Shown here piece after piece: positions 10,496-20,465 of a stretch of DNA of 64,000 bases; positions within the stretch are counted from its first letter, which is position 1; every line of letters starts with the position of its first letter. Below the pieces are notes generated by a model. The model was not told the origin of the DNA. It made no database searches and worked only from the letters and a program-made list of their open reading frames with translations. The DNA lies in contig NC_052136.2 of NCBI RefSeq assembly GCF_016086655.4, forward strand, positions 12,276,001-12,340,000, given 5' to 3'. Made by a program: the position numbers and the translations under genes. The DNA is from Lepeophtheirus salmonis (lineage: Eukaryota > Arthropoda > Copepoda > Siphonostomatoida > Caligidae).

Positions 10496-13429
10496 TAGTG
10501 ATGGGACAACTCCTCATAAAATTCCCGATGCCGATGGGATTCTAGTAAAAATCCCAATGTGTTTCCGATTCTTTCATATTATAAATAATATTTATAAAAT
10601 ATCATTTTTCTGTAAAATTCTAAGAATTACAATTCATAAAATAAATTGCTATCCTTTAATTAATGTAAAAAATATTTATGGTGATGTGCCGCTAGATGAA
10701 TTTTGATGCATGAGTATTTTCAAGTTTAAAAAAAAAAAACCAGACACACACGAGGAATTACGAGCTTACTCGTTACTTGCCTGAATACTCCTTACTCACC
10801 TGTACACTTATCTCGCTAAAAAACACATCCGACAAAAAAATCATATTTTTAAAGAATTATTGAAACTTATAATTAGAAATTGTTTTCGTAATTTATTTTC
10901 CAAGATTAACTTAAAAATTAGTTTAACTTATTTTAATCATGGTCATAAGCGTAATTGAACAGTTTATGTAGTCTACACATCAATATTTTACTATAGTCTG
11001 GTAATAAGTTTTACCAATATGTTTATAGTGGTACAAATGCTTATTCATATGATAATATGTAGAAAATAGAAGTTTTAAGACGTTTAATATTTAATTTTTA
11101 AATAATAGTATTCTAAAAGAGGGAAAATTGATTAAAAAAATATGATTTTAGGAAAAAATGGCAACGGAAAAGATGGCAAGATAAAAAAACGGAAAAGTGT
11201 TTAAATGGGAAGATTCTTTGAAAATGATATAATAAGAGAAGAGAAAAATTAACAAACACGTCAGTGGTTCCAATGGAAGGAGTGCTAATCATTTAATTCT
11301 CCGTTATTACTTACAATATCATTAGACATGATGGATTATACATATTCAAAAATACTCTTGGATTGACAGACAAGCATTTGCATAATGCAAGGCAAGAACA
11401 GCGATTTCCACCTCGTTATGATCCAGGATGTGTCAGAAGAAGAGATGGTTGGCTGTGGAGCGACAAACCACTGAGAGGATTAGGGCAAGTAGTCCAAGGT
11501 CGAGTCGTTGGAGAGTACGAGGAAAACTGTAAAGCTCAGTACAGTTGGAGCAATCTGAAATTGTAATAGAACGATGGTCTTCGTCTCTTCATAAACCTTC
11601 TTTCTTCCGCAAAGAGAAAGAAACAGGCTGCATTATGTAGTTATCTAAAGGACTCGAATTCTCAAAGTTGTTTATCTAGGACTGTGAATTCATACTTCCA
11701 ATGTATCAAGCCAAGTATGAGAACCATAAAAAGTGATTGATAGGCTCTTTCAACGAATTTTTAAGTGTATTTTTCTAGTATGATACAATGACATTTGAAT
11801 ATGTAACTACGTTTGTCATAAATAATATTGTACTCGGTAATATTTATCAAAGAATATTAATATTATAGCTCTATATAGTCATTCATTTCAATTTAGATTG
11901 AGGATCCAGCTCCAACTTCATTAACTTGTAAAACAAATATTAATGTAAATTCTTTTATCAATGGTTAATTCCATCAATTAATTAATTTATTGAATAAATG
12001 TAAATACATATTTTATGACGACAGAAACGACTCTAAAAAAAATTATTCGACACTCATATAATTATCTAATTTGGTTAATTTAGGTACGTATAGTTAGAGC
12101 CAACTCTATGGGAAAGTTTCAGGCCCTCAAAGATTTCAGATGCCTTATATTTCTCTGAACTATATTGTATTTTAAAAGTTTGGCATTTGATAAACTGTTG
12201 TGTCTATTTAACTCAAGTTTACCTTTCAATTACAGAGAAATACAATCTTTTTTATTTCTTTTGATCATGGTGAGTGTTTTGATCATAAATACACTAATAT
12301 TTTTTTCAAAGGCCCTTAAAAAGTTAGTTTTGTGAACAAAATAGTATATTTAATCAATTAATTTTAATACATTTTTTCCGTTGCCATTTTTTCCAGACAC
12401 CAAAAAATATATATATTTATCAAATACGAAAACATATTAAAAGTTTCACAAGTAAATTCACTTCAAGTTTTAACTACTATTGAAACAGAGAAGATAATGA
12501 TATTCACTAGGATAATACTCAAGTTCTGAAATGCCGCAAGTATTATGTAGAGGATCGAATGATGATTATGTTTCAAATTAAATCACAAGGGATATGCCCA
12601 ATGAATTAGTAGATTGAAAATCTAATTTGATCATTCAAATTTATGTTTAAAAGTGACCCACCCCTCATGCATTAATAAATATTCATTTATTAATAAATGA
12701 TCATTCATCTATATTAATGCAGACAAGTTTGTTGAATGTATATTGGTCAGATGGGGAATTCTGAGTGTGCGCTAAATTAATTGCATAATTCCAAGCAAAT
12801 CGATTACTCCCGCAGGTCTAAAAAATATCAAACAAAAATTACTTTTCAATCGAACTGGGATTAAGAGTACACACTGCATAAAAGTCAACAAGTTTCTACA
12901 TAAACTGTGGGAAAACATAAATTATAAATTTCTCAAAGAAAGGAAATCAGTATTGGAAGATTGACATGCTACAATGGGCTCAAAAAAGAAAAACAGAGAA
13001 TCCCAGGGTTTGTCCAGTTCCGAGGTTTTCTCAAATTTTGCAATGCATAGCTTTCCTAGATCACTTTAATAAACTTATTCTCTTAAAATAACAATATCCG
13101 CATCAACTGCATGTGTTTAGAACACATTTGATTGCATTTAGTTTGTGTTCAATTTGTTTTTATCAGTTTTTCGAGCACTTATTATGATAAAATATTTTGT
13201 AATAATATTTATAAAACTCAAGTAGCAATTCACATGGTCTTTTTTATATCTTGACCGATATATTTGATATATATATTTTTTTAATAACTTAGAAAAGTAA
13301 TAAATTATTAAATACCAGTAATAAATAATAATACTTAAGAATCGAAATCGCAAATTAAGCATTATTTTACAGATACCGATTCCAGAAAAAACACCTGATT
13401 CTCGATTCAGGTTAATCGTCCCATCACTA
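10496..13429. mobile_element. 2.9-kb non-autonomous hAT-like element with TIRs and TSD
   Basis: The left end TAGTGATGGGAC (10496-10507) is exactly inverted at the right end, GTCCCATCACTA (13418-13429). The flanking 8 bp are AATATTAT (10488-10495) and AATATTAC (13430-13437), a 7 of 8 match, as expected for an 8-bp hAT target-site duplication. Both subterminal regions carry GATTC/CCGAT-rich sequence. The inside has no transposase motif; a 67-codon frame at 11363-11566 (start DKHLHNARQEQRFPPRYD) matches nothing I know. The right end is only about 210 bp upstream of the NOL10 start codon, so the element may contribute promoter sequence. Confidence 0.7.
11151..12394. repeat. Inner 21-bp inverted repeat pair
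   Basis: Inside the 2.9-kb element, a 21-bp sequence containing AATGGCAACGGAA (11151-11171) is perfectly inverted at 12374-12394. This may mark a second, nested element of about 1.24 kb, or structural repeats of the host element. No obvious target duplication flanks the pair. Confidence 0.55.
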
Positions 13430-13437
13430 AATATTAC

Positions 13438-13650
13438 TATAAATAATTGGATCATCTGGCCAGCTATCTTAGCTAGTTTTTTTATAGCTTACAAGTATTT
13501 ACGAGTTTCAAAACAACAGCAGCATATCATTTTTTGCAGATGACGTCTCCATCCAACGAAAAGCAAAACAAATAACAAAGGCACGTGTGACTGTTATGAT
13601 TTGATCCAGATATATTTTTATTTACGGACAAATGATTCTATAGTTGCAAA
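13438..13650 (+). promoter_or_regulatory. NOL10 upstream region with E-box
   Basis: This 213-bp stretch separates the transposon end from the NOL10 ATG. It contains a palindromic E-box CACGTG at 13582-13587, 64-69 bp before the start codon. Such a site suits a ribosome-biogenesis gene because Myc/Max-type factors bind it, but CACGTG occurs several times in this window at about chance frequency, so the functional claim is weak. Confidence 0.35.
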
Positions 13651-15827
13651 ATGAATGTTGTTAGGAGTAACGATATACCTATTTATGATTTGACGGTAGG
13701 AAAATCCTTACCAGAATGGCTGGACGAAAGGAAACGAAGGACTCTTGTGAAGAAGAACGAATATCTTCGACGTCGAATCGAGTTACTTCAGGTAATTAAT
13801 TATTTATATAGTTATCATAATGAATTTGACTTTTTTTTTCTCCTTATTAGGAATTTGATATGCCTGGAGTAAGTGATTTGATACGAATATCACCAGACGG
13901 CGAATACATCGTTGCTACAGGAACGTACAAGCCTCGAGTTAAGGCTTATGAATTAAGACAATTAGGTCTTAAATTTGAGAGATGTTTCGATGCTGAAGTG
14001 AGAGCTTTTCGACTATTAGGTGATGATTACGCTAAAATGATATTCTTACAAGCAGATCGTTATGTAGAGATCCATGCCCAAGGAGGAAAGTACTACAGAC
14101 TTCGCATTCCCAAATTTGGTAGAGATCTTGAGTATCACAAAGGAAACTGCGATGTTTACTTTGCTGGAGATGGTCCAAGCATAACTCGTCTTAATTTGGA
14201 ACAAGGACGTTTTCTTAGTCCACTCTCTGAGTATGTTTAATTGATTATTACTTAAATTATTATTTTGAAAAGAGCTCATTAATTTTATTTTTCCAGTGAA
14301 TCAGATTGCTCTGTATCCAATGACTCTATCAAAATTAATCCCATACATCAATTAATCATGGTTGGCTCAAATGATGGTAAAATTCGTGCCTGGGATCATC
14401 GTGTTCGTAAAATTGTTGGGGCTCTGGATATTGGATCTGCAGTAGGCATTCCTTCACTTGCTTTCAGACACAACGATGGCCTCAATTTAGCAGCAGGAAC
14501 GATGGATGGCCGTATTTTACTCTATGATATTCGATCCTCTAAGCCTCTTCTCGAAAAAGACCATATGTATGAAAGGCCCATCAAAAAAATTAAGTTTCAT
14601 ACCACTCTTGATCAAGTCCTCTCTCTTGATGAAAAAGTTTTAAAAGTGTGGGATCGTAATACAGGGAAGCCCTACGCAGCTATCGAAGGCTCAGTTATTC
14701 TTAATGACTTTGATATATTTCCTGGTTCGGGTCTCTTAGTGATAGCCAATGAACAACCTAAAATGCAAGTACATTATATACCTAATCTTGGACCTGCTCC
14801 CAAATGGTGTGGATTTTTGGACAATATTACTGAAGAACTTGAAGAAAGTGAAACAACTGAATTGTATGATGACTATAAATTTCTCACTCGTGAAGAATTA
14901 GATAATTTAAGTTTAGAACATCTCGTGGGTACTCCACTTTTGAGAGCACATATGCATGGATACTTTATTGATGTAAGACTTTATCGTAAAGCTAAGTCGT
15001 TGGTCAAGCCCTATACAATCGACAAATTCCTCAAAGATAAGGTTCGCAGTAAATTAGACGAACAAGCAGAGAAACGGGTCAAGATACATAGTAATCTACC
15101 CTCGGTAAATAAGGATCTATTCCTTAAACTTAAAGATAAAGAAGATACAGAAGAAATTAAAAAAAGCAAGAAGAAACCAAGTGACGAATCACTTCTTAAA
15201 GATGATCGTTTTAGCTCTCTATTTAAGGATCCTCGCTTCCAAGTTGATACTACTGAAGAGGTGTACAGACTAATAAATCCAGTAGTTTCTAAACTTGGCG
15301 ATTCTAAACGAAAAAAACTCGAAGAGAAGTATCAAGTTGTTGATGAAAATGAGTCAGAGAAGAGTGATATATCAGACTTAGAGTATGACTCATCGTCGGA
15401 TGAAGAACAAGGCAAAGTTTGGGCCGATGAAGTTAGAAACGTACATAAAAAACTTCAAATAGAAAAGTTGGAAGCGAAAAGGCGTGAAAGGGAAGAAAAA
15501 TTAGCAACCAAATTATCGAAAATATCTGAGGCATCAAATAATAGACCGAAGTTCTACGAGATCAAACATGGTGATTCTCAAAGTAAAGCAAAACACAAAA
15601 ATAAAAGTTTAGAAGATAGGATCAAAAATGAAGATGGTGAAGTCGTACGGAGACATAGGGATGGTCATGAAATGTCTTTTGAATTAAAGAAAAGTTTTAG
15701 TCAATTGCGGAGAGAAAAGGAAATGAAGGAGCACAGGGAAGAGAGGGAATCAGTCCGGAGATCCGCGTCCCACTTGAAGAAAAAGAAAATAGCTCCCAAA
15801 TTTTGGATGGGAAAGAGAGTTAATTAA
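13651..15827 (+). CDS. NOL10: Nucleolar protein 10 (NOL10/Enp2), 3 exons
   Basis: Exons 13651-13791, 13851-14230 and 14297-15827 (introns 59 and 66 bp, GT-AG) give 683 aa, close to the roughly 690 aa of animal NOL10. NOL10/Enp2 is a nucleolar factor of the small-subunit processome needed for 18S rRNA maturation. Diagnostic blocks are YDLTVGKSLPEWLDERKRR and RRRIELLQEFDMP at the N-terminus, ATGTYKPRVKAYE and RIPKFGRD, then WD-like repeats (GLNLAAGTMDGRILLYDIRS), LGPAPKWCGFLDNITEELEE, HMHGYFIDVRLYRKA, and the NUC153 motif DDRFSSLFKDPRFQVD near residue 475. The C-terminal third is lysine/glutamate-rich coiled coil ending in a basic tail, as in the family. The start ATG (aaaATGaat) begins the conserved N-terminus. 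Convergent with SLX9, 72 bp between stop codons. Confidence 0.95.
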
Positions 15828-15899
15828 AATTGTTGTATTTGTACTCATTACAAAGATATCCACATTCAGCATTATAAAACATTGATTGACTAATTAATA

Positions 15900-16556
15900 T
15901 TATCCTTCATTACCGCAGTTATTAACTTTTTCCAAGTGTTCTGCAGCAATTTTATTCTCTATATGAGTACATATAGTTGAAAACGGATTCTTAGCATACT
16001 CTGGATGATTTTTGACGGCCTCGAAGAAACTAGCATTTTTAATAAATTCATTTTGTCTCTTTTTCTGCTTCAAGGTACCTCTTTTCCCCTTGAGCTTCTT
16101 TTTTGACTCTCGATTTCGTCGGGAGTCATCCTTCTCCAACACTTTGTCAATAGCTTCCAAGGTGTCTTTCATTGGGTCCAAATCTCCTATAACAGCTCTT
16201 TTCCTCCTAAACGAAGTAGCACGGTCCGCCTTCATTTTTTTGGCACCTTCTGATAGTTTATTTAGTAAGAATTCTTTTCGAACCTTCATCTTATCAGATT
16301 TTTTCATCTTCCGGGATAAGGAGACACCAGGTTTCTCTTTTTTGATATTATGTTGAATAGTGAACTCAGGCAATTTCCTAGCACTAAGCATTAAAATGTC
16401 TGTACTCTCTTGAGGAATTTTAGAAGACTTTTTTAAGGTGATCAGATCTAAAGATGTCATGTTCTTGATTCGAGACATACTTAACTTAGTGTCTTTAGTA
16501 GATGAGGCGACATTGGCCTTTTTAGTTAGGGTTAGCTTTTTATTGAGACGACCCAT
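15900..16556 (-). CDS. SLX9: SLX9/FAM207A ribosome biogenesis protein
   Basis: A single coding exon of 218 aa, starting MGRLNKKLTLTKK. SLX9 (FAM207A in vertebrates) is a small basic nucleolar protein of 40S ribosome biogenesis. The match is in the core KKSDKMKVRKEFLLNKL, the RKRAVIGDLDPMKDTL block (family: VVGDLHPLRDAL) and the C-terminal FFEAVKNHPEYAKNPFSTI segment with its F-x5-P-x-Y-x2-NP pattern. The usual length is about 200-230 aa. A splice-acceptor-like TTGTTTTCAG sits 5 nt before the ATG, so either a 5'-UTR intron or a trans-splice site is likely. It lies downstream of the sphingomyelinase on the same strand (240-320 bp apart) and converges with NOL10, another ribosome factor. Confidence 0.85.
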   Translation of the reverse strand: MGRLNKKLTLTKKANVASSTKDTKLSMSRIKNMTSLDLITLKKSSKIPQESTDILMLSARKLPEFTIQHNIKKEKPGVSLSRKMKKSDKMKVRKEFLLNKLSEGAKKMKADRATSFRRKRAVIGDLDPMKDTLEAIDKVLEKDDSRRNRESKKKLKGKRGTLKQKKRQNEFIKNASFFEAVKNHPEYAKNPFSTICTHIENKIAAEHLEKVNNCGNEG

Positions 16557-16795
16557 CGTAGCTGAAAACAAGTAATACATCAAGTTATTAGAATCAAATC
16601 CCTAAAAAATAATTCTGATTATCAACATTTAACCTTACTTCTATTTAAAAAAAAAAAAATATTATAAAAATTATATTATACAAACTATATTCAAATAAAA
16701 TATTATGAAACCTATAGAGGAATCTATATTAATATCTAGTGGTGAAACAAATGCAATCAGTAGATTAAAATTATCATGGTTCTTGATGCTTTTAC

Positions 16796-16876
16796 TCATA
16801 TAGATTCATTTGCTTTAGCTGATTCTTCATCCTTGACACATTCTCTCAAGGTATCAGTGAACTCTTGATCTAGTCA
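16796..16876 (-). promoter_or_regulatory. Candidate UGA-CUAG stop-codon readthrough cassette
   Basis: The sphingomyelinase stop codon (16874-16876) reads TTA TGA CTA G on the minus strand. TGA followed by CTAG is the known leaky context in animal readthrough genes. The frame stays open for 25 more codons (LDQEFTDTLRECVKDEESAK, then five more residues) to a TGA at 16796-16798. The extension is polar and protein-like rather than AT-biased noise. Termination yields a protein ending in SKL, the classic peroxisomal PTS1 tripeptide; readthrough would hide it. The motif is seen directly; function is inference. Confidence 0.55.
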
Positions 16877-18209
16877 TAATTTACTAGACTCATCACACAG
16901 CTTATCCAAATCGAAAATAACTTTTAAAGAAGATTTGGTAGATCTCAGTTCATTGAGCTCTCTTCTATTAAATGCAAATCCCATTATCAAGTAAAACGTC
17001 ATGATTATAGTAACAATAAGTCTGGGAAAAAACATGGCCAAATCCATATATTGCTGAATTGACGACTCAATCAAGGACGGCAATAACGAAAGTATCAGAA
17101 GAATCAATAAACCAGACGCAATCATCAAATATTTAGTTCCATTATATGATACAAGCCCCTCACTGCGATGAATAATTTCCAGAGCCTCAGTCACAACTTC
17201 AAACCTTTCTGACTGGCATTTGACACTCAATGAACGCTTATAATCAACCAAAGGGCATTTGTTACTGTCCATTTTACGTTTTATACGAAAAGTAGACTCT
17301 ACGGCTTCATGATCCGAGTAGCTGTAATTTTTACCAGGTACTCTCTTGCTCAGAGGTAAAATGCAATCCTTGGTTACCACATCCGTGTCTGCACCAGCTT
17401 GATACATAATATAATCGATCCTTTTCCCCTCAGGACAAGCTTGTTTAACGGATTCTGGCGTAAATGAGTTGTAGTAAGTCTCACATGTAGCTCCTTCTTC
17501 ATTCGCATTGGAACCATGGACTTCCTCCCAAGAATCTTTTAGCGAAGTTATATACTTGAGTAGTTTTAACGGAACTTTGTCGGGCTCTGTATTAAAATCC
17601 CCAGCATAAATAGTCAAATCTGCGGAAGCGGATGTCAATTGAATCCATTGAGCAGATTCTAATGCATGTACCACTCGATGTCCTGCATAGTAATATTTAA
17701 GTTCAAATACAATACAATTTGTGAAAATGACTTTTGAAGTTTTATTCCTTACCCAAGTAAATGTCATTTTCAGGATTATACTCTGCATGATAATGAGACA
17801 CATAGACATGAATCTCAAAGCCATCAATATATAAGACAGCAATTCCTAATCCTTTGGCAGCAAACCAATCTCCATGACTTATAGATTGAGGATATCCATT
17901 TAATCCAAAGCTGTGGAAGGTAGTGAACCGAATACGGCTCTTGCTGAAGATACATGTTCCTGTTCCGATGATTCCATTATCAAAGTAGTGAGAGAACTTA
18001 AAGGGACCTCCGCTAAGAATAAGATTCTTCTTAAGGGTTTTATAGTCCTCATCCGTCCAAACTTCCTGAAGGAGGACGATGTCATAATCTTCCTTAGCAC
18101 TCAGATAATGAGAGAGTGCCTGCACACGTTCTTTTCTTTTCGCAGAAATTCCATATAGACCAAAAAAGTTAAGACTGAATACTTTAATTTCCTTCCAATC
18201 CTCTTCCAT
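16874..18209 (-). CDS. SMPD2: Neutral sphingomyelinase, SMPD2-like, 2 exons
   Basis: Exons 18209-17753 and 17682-16874 (70-bp intron) give 421 aa, against 423 aa for human SMPD2. The enzyme cleaves sphingomyelin to ceramide and phosphocholine with Mg2+. Visible signatures of the endonuclease/exonuclease/phosphatase fold are LLQEVW (Glu49, the same number as in human), NGYP and HGDWF, HYHAEYN (His139, His141), AGDFN (Asp181, Asn183), RIDYIMY and SDHEA (Asp276-His277). Two membrane helices follow at about 337-357 and 368-390, then a short tail. The ATG at 18209 is chosen because the frame upstream has no ATG (only a GTG), Glu49 numbering then agrees with human, and an acceptor-like TTCAG immediately precedes it. 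Odd: the protein ends SSKL and the stop has a readthrough context. Confidence 0.92.
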
Positions 18210-19470
18210 CCTGAATCCAGAAAATAAAGCAGCCACTTTTTTTTTTTCACTTTAAAGTTTAGTGTTTACTCTCTCTTTCTTTCAACGGACGGGATACTCT
18301 CAATAAGTAAGTACGTATACGACACGTGTATGCATATTGCAGACGCTAAGTTCGGCTCATCGTCATTTATCTGAGCCAAGAGGAAGTACTTCGGGCTCAG
18401 CACCTCTCTCATCATTTATTAAGATACTTGCCGAAATCATATGTATTACTAAACATACATAAGTTGTTTACTTTTTGAGTCATACTGTACAACTACCTCG
18501 GCAGCTCCTAGCTAGCACAGAGGGGCGATCATGATTCATTTTTTGTTATCAAAAAAGAGGACATGTGCTTTGCATTTTAATTGTATTAGGGATTTAGGGG
18601 GAGGAGGTTAAATATATTGACAGTAATATAATTTAAAAATATCCAAAATATTAATGAATGTAGATCTTGTTTATTTTGATTAAAAAAATTAGATTGTTTT
18701 CTTATTTGAAATGTGCTTAATCCAGGGTGATCGACTGTCTTCTTTATACATGAAGACTTTTTATAAAATCGTAATATGTCTAGTTTTATGAAGGACATGC
18801 TAGAAATCAGCATAAATAGGGTGCTCAAAATATGGTCAACTTGCTCAACCCACAAAAACTGGATCATGAATTCATAAAAAAAGTACTTGAAACAGAATAC
18901 AAAAAGAAAACGGTTATCACACATAAAGATTAAACTTTATGTCACCCTAAGCTGCCCTAATATTCGTACTTTGAGATTTATTATCATATCATCTAACGAT
19001 TTATATTTCAATTTTAACTTTTATAAGAAAATTGACTAAGTTGCAATTTCTTTGTCTTAAAATATCATATTTGATTAAAACATTGGTCACTGATAAACAA
19101 TTGATATTATTATTCCATTTTGATCTATTAAAATTATTGGGCTATTAATAATTTATGAGTAATTATGTGTATTTGAACTTGAAGGAGAAATAAAGGCCTC
19201 CTACAGGAGTTATAAAACGGATCTAAAACAAAATAAATAATCGTACTGGATGTAACGTATAACGTTCGATATTTTTCACCAAAATATATTGTATATTGCT
19301 CCATATACAGAAGTAGGATCTAACAATTTCAAAGTCAATAGTTAGGAGGGATGAACTCGACTTGTGTGGCTTGAATTTCATCTATTATATAAACAGAGTA
19401 CTGAATTAATATTTACTACATGATAATATTAATTCTGAGTTTAAAAATGGATGTACATCTATTCCAATAG
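18210..19470. other. Intergenic: SMPD2 promoter side and TIMMDC1 3' flank
   Basis: The first 120 bp upstream of SMPD2 hold a CACGTG at 18323-18328 and a pyrimidine/A tract. Positions 18481-18545 are locally GC-richer without a recognised motif. The remainder is AT-rich; a minus-strand frame at 18586-18924 has no recognisable family and looks like chance or decayed transposon. TIMMDC1 must end its transcript in the last part. Confidence 0.4.
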
Positions 19471-20360
19471 TTAATTTAATGAAAATATCTCTCGTAGTTT
19501 ATTAAGGACAATTCTAAGATATTTATCCAATGGATGTTCATCCTCGTGCTCAGTATCCTCTTGATAGCTCCAATCTGGAAGAATTGCTTTTTGTCGTTCG
19601 TAAGCTCTTTCCTCTGAGTCTTTAATAGCTCTAAACTCTCTTAACCATCTTTCCTTCGCAGATTCTCCAGATAACTTTTCAGCTCCTAAAGAAACAAGTC
19701 CACAAGTAAGTCCAAATGAACTTCCAAGAAATCCTCCTACTAAGGCCGCTTTAGGACCTCTAATGAGTGTATAAGATGAACCCAAGAGGGCACCACATAG
19801 AGTATGATCTAGGGGATTTAAATAATTGCGATATACGACGCAACAAGATGTAGATACCGTAAAAATGAAGGTTAGCAAAGCCAGATGGGCTCCAAACTTA
19901 ATACCACCTTTGAAAAGTCCTAAAAAGATATGTTCTCTGAGTTTACTCTGTGCATCACGAGGATGCTTGAACAATGTGTGTTTATGTTCCTCAACAAATC
20001 GGCGGTATGCATTGCGAGACGTGGAGAATCCTCCCAGTACAAAGCCAGAAATATAAGCCAAAGTCGTTGAACTCATGATGTCATTCATTTCTGGGCTTTG
20101 ACTCCTAAAGATAAAGATGAAAAGAAGAATGAAGCTTTCCATGACTATGATGATCTATGACAACTCTGGTCAACTGTCCAATGCTCTTACTTAAACACAT
20201 AGCTGAGTCGAGTCCACCCGTCCAGCTCCTCAGAATTCTCATAGCGATTCTTAATGGCTATGGTTTCTATAGGTTTGTCGTGTGGAGATTGGTTTGCTGC
20301 ACCAATGCCCAGGAGTCCCCATCGGAGTTTCCTCCATTGGAGCAGAGCCGAGAGTCGCAT
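19471..20360 (-). CDS. TIMMDC1: TIMMDC1, mitochondrial complex I assembly factor, 2 exons
   Basis: Exon 1 (20360-20191) and exon 2 (20104-19471), joined by an 86-bp GT-AG intron, encode 267 aa (human TIMMDC1 285 aa). The protein is a Tim17/22/23-family inner-membrane protein that helps build the membrane arm of respiratory complex I. Exon 1 starts MRLSALLQWRKLRWGLLGIG, a basic, hydrophobic presequence-like stretch, and contains EELDGWTRLSYVFK, which lines up with the family GWDRLRELF block. Exon 2 carries the glycine-rich Tim17-type helices (LAYISGFVLGGFSTSR, GIKFGAHLALLTFIF, AALVGGFLGSSFGLTCG), then a charged tail (KERWLREFRAIKDSEER). Exon 1 is short and was placed by splice sites, phase and the GW motif. 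Divergent from ELP5 with a shared promoter. Confidence 0.9.
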
Positions 20361-20465
20361 TGGGATTTATCTTGGATCACTCAACTCAGATTGAGTAGTC
20401 AGATGATTTATGAAGTAGAAATGTGTTTTAGTATGACGTCATAAAAAGTGACGTCATTAGCAACC
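20361..20465. promoter_or_regulatory. Bidirectional promoter with two CRE palindromes
   Basis: Only 105 bp separate the TIMMDC1 and ELP5 start codons, so both promoters and 5' UTRs must lie here or overlap the neighbouring gene. Two perfect TGACGTCA sites occur at 20434-20441 and 20449-20456, 15 bp start to start (about 1.5 helical turns). CREB/ATF-family bZIP dimers bind this palindrome. The ELP5-proximal copy lies 10 bp before its ATG. Confidence 0.75.

Noticed and set aside
13582..13587. E-box CACGTG as shared control of NOL10, SMPD2, lamin and nocturnin
   Set aside because: About eight CACGTG sites were counted in the window, close to what base composition predicts, and only some lie near starts.
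16874..16876. Selenocysteine reading of the SMPD2 UGA
   Set aside because: No SECIS-like stem was seen downstream, SMPD2 is not a known selenoprotein and the residue lies beyond the conserved part. The CTAG context favours readthrough instead.
18210..18236. SMPD2 start nine codons upstream of the chosen ATG
   Set aside because: That codon is GTG, and an acceptor-like TTCAG sits between it and the ATG at 18209; the shorter start also keeps Glu49 in register with human.
18586..18924. 112-codon minus-strand frame downstream of TIMMDC1
   Set aside because: No recognisable domain, many Phe/Ile/Leu codons typical of AT-rich chance frames, and no splice or promoter support.
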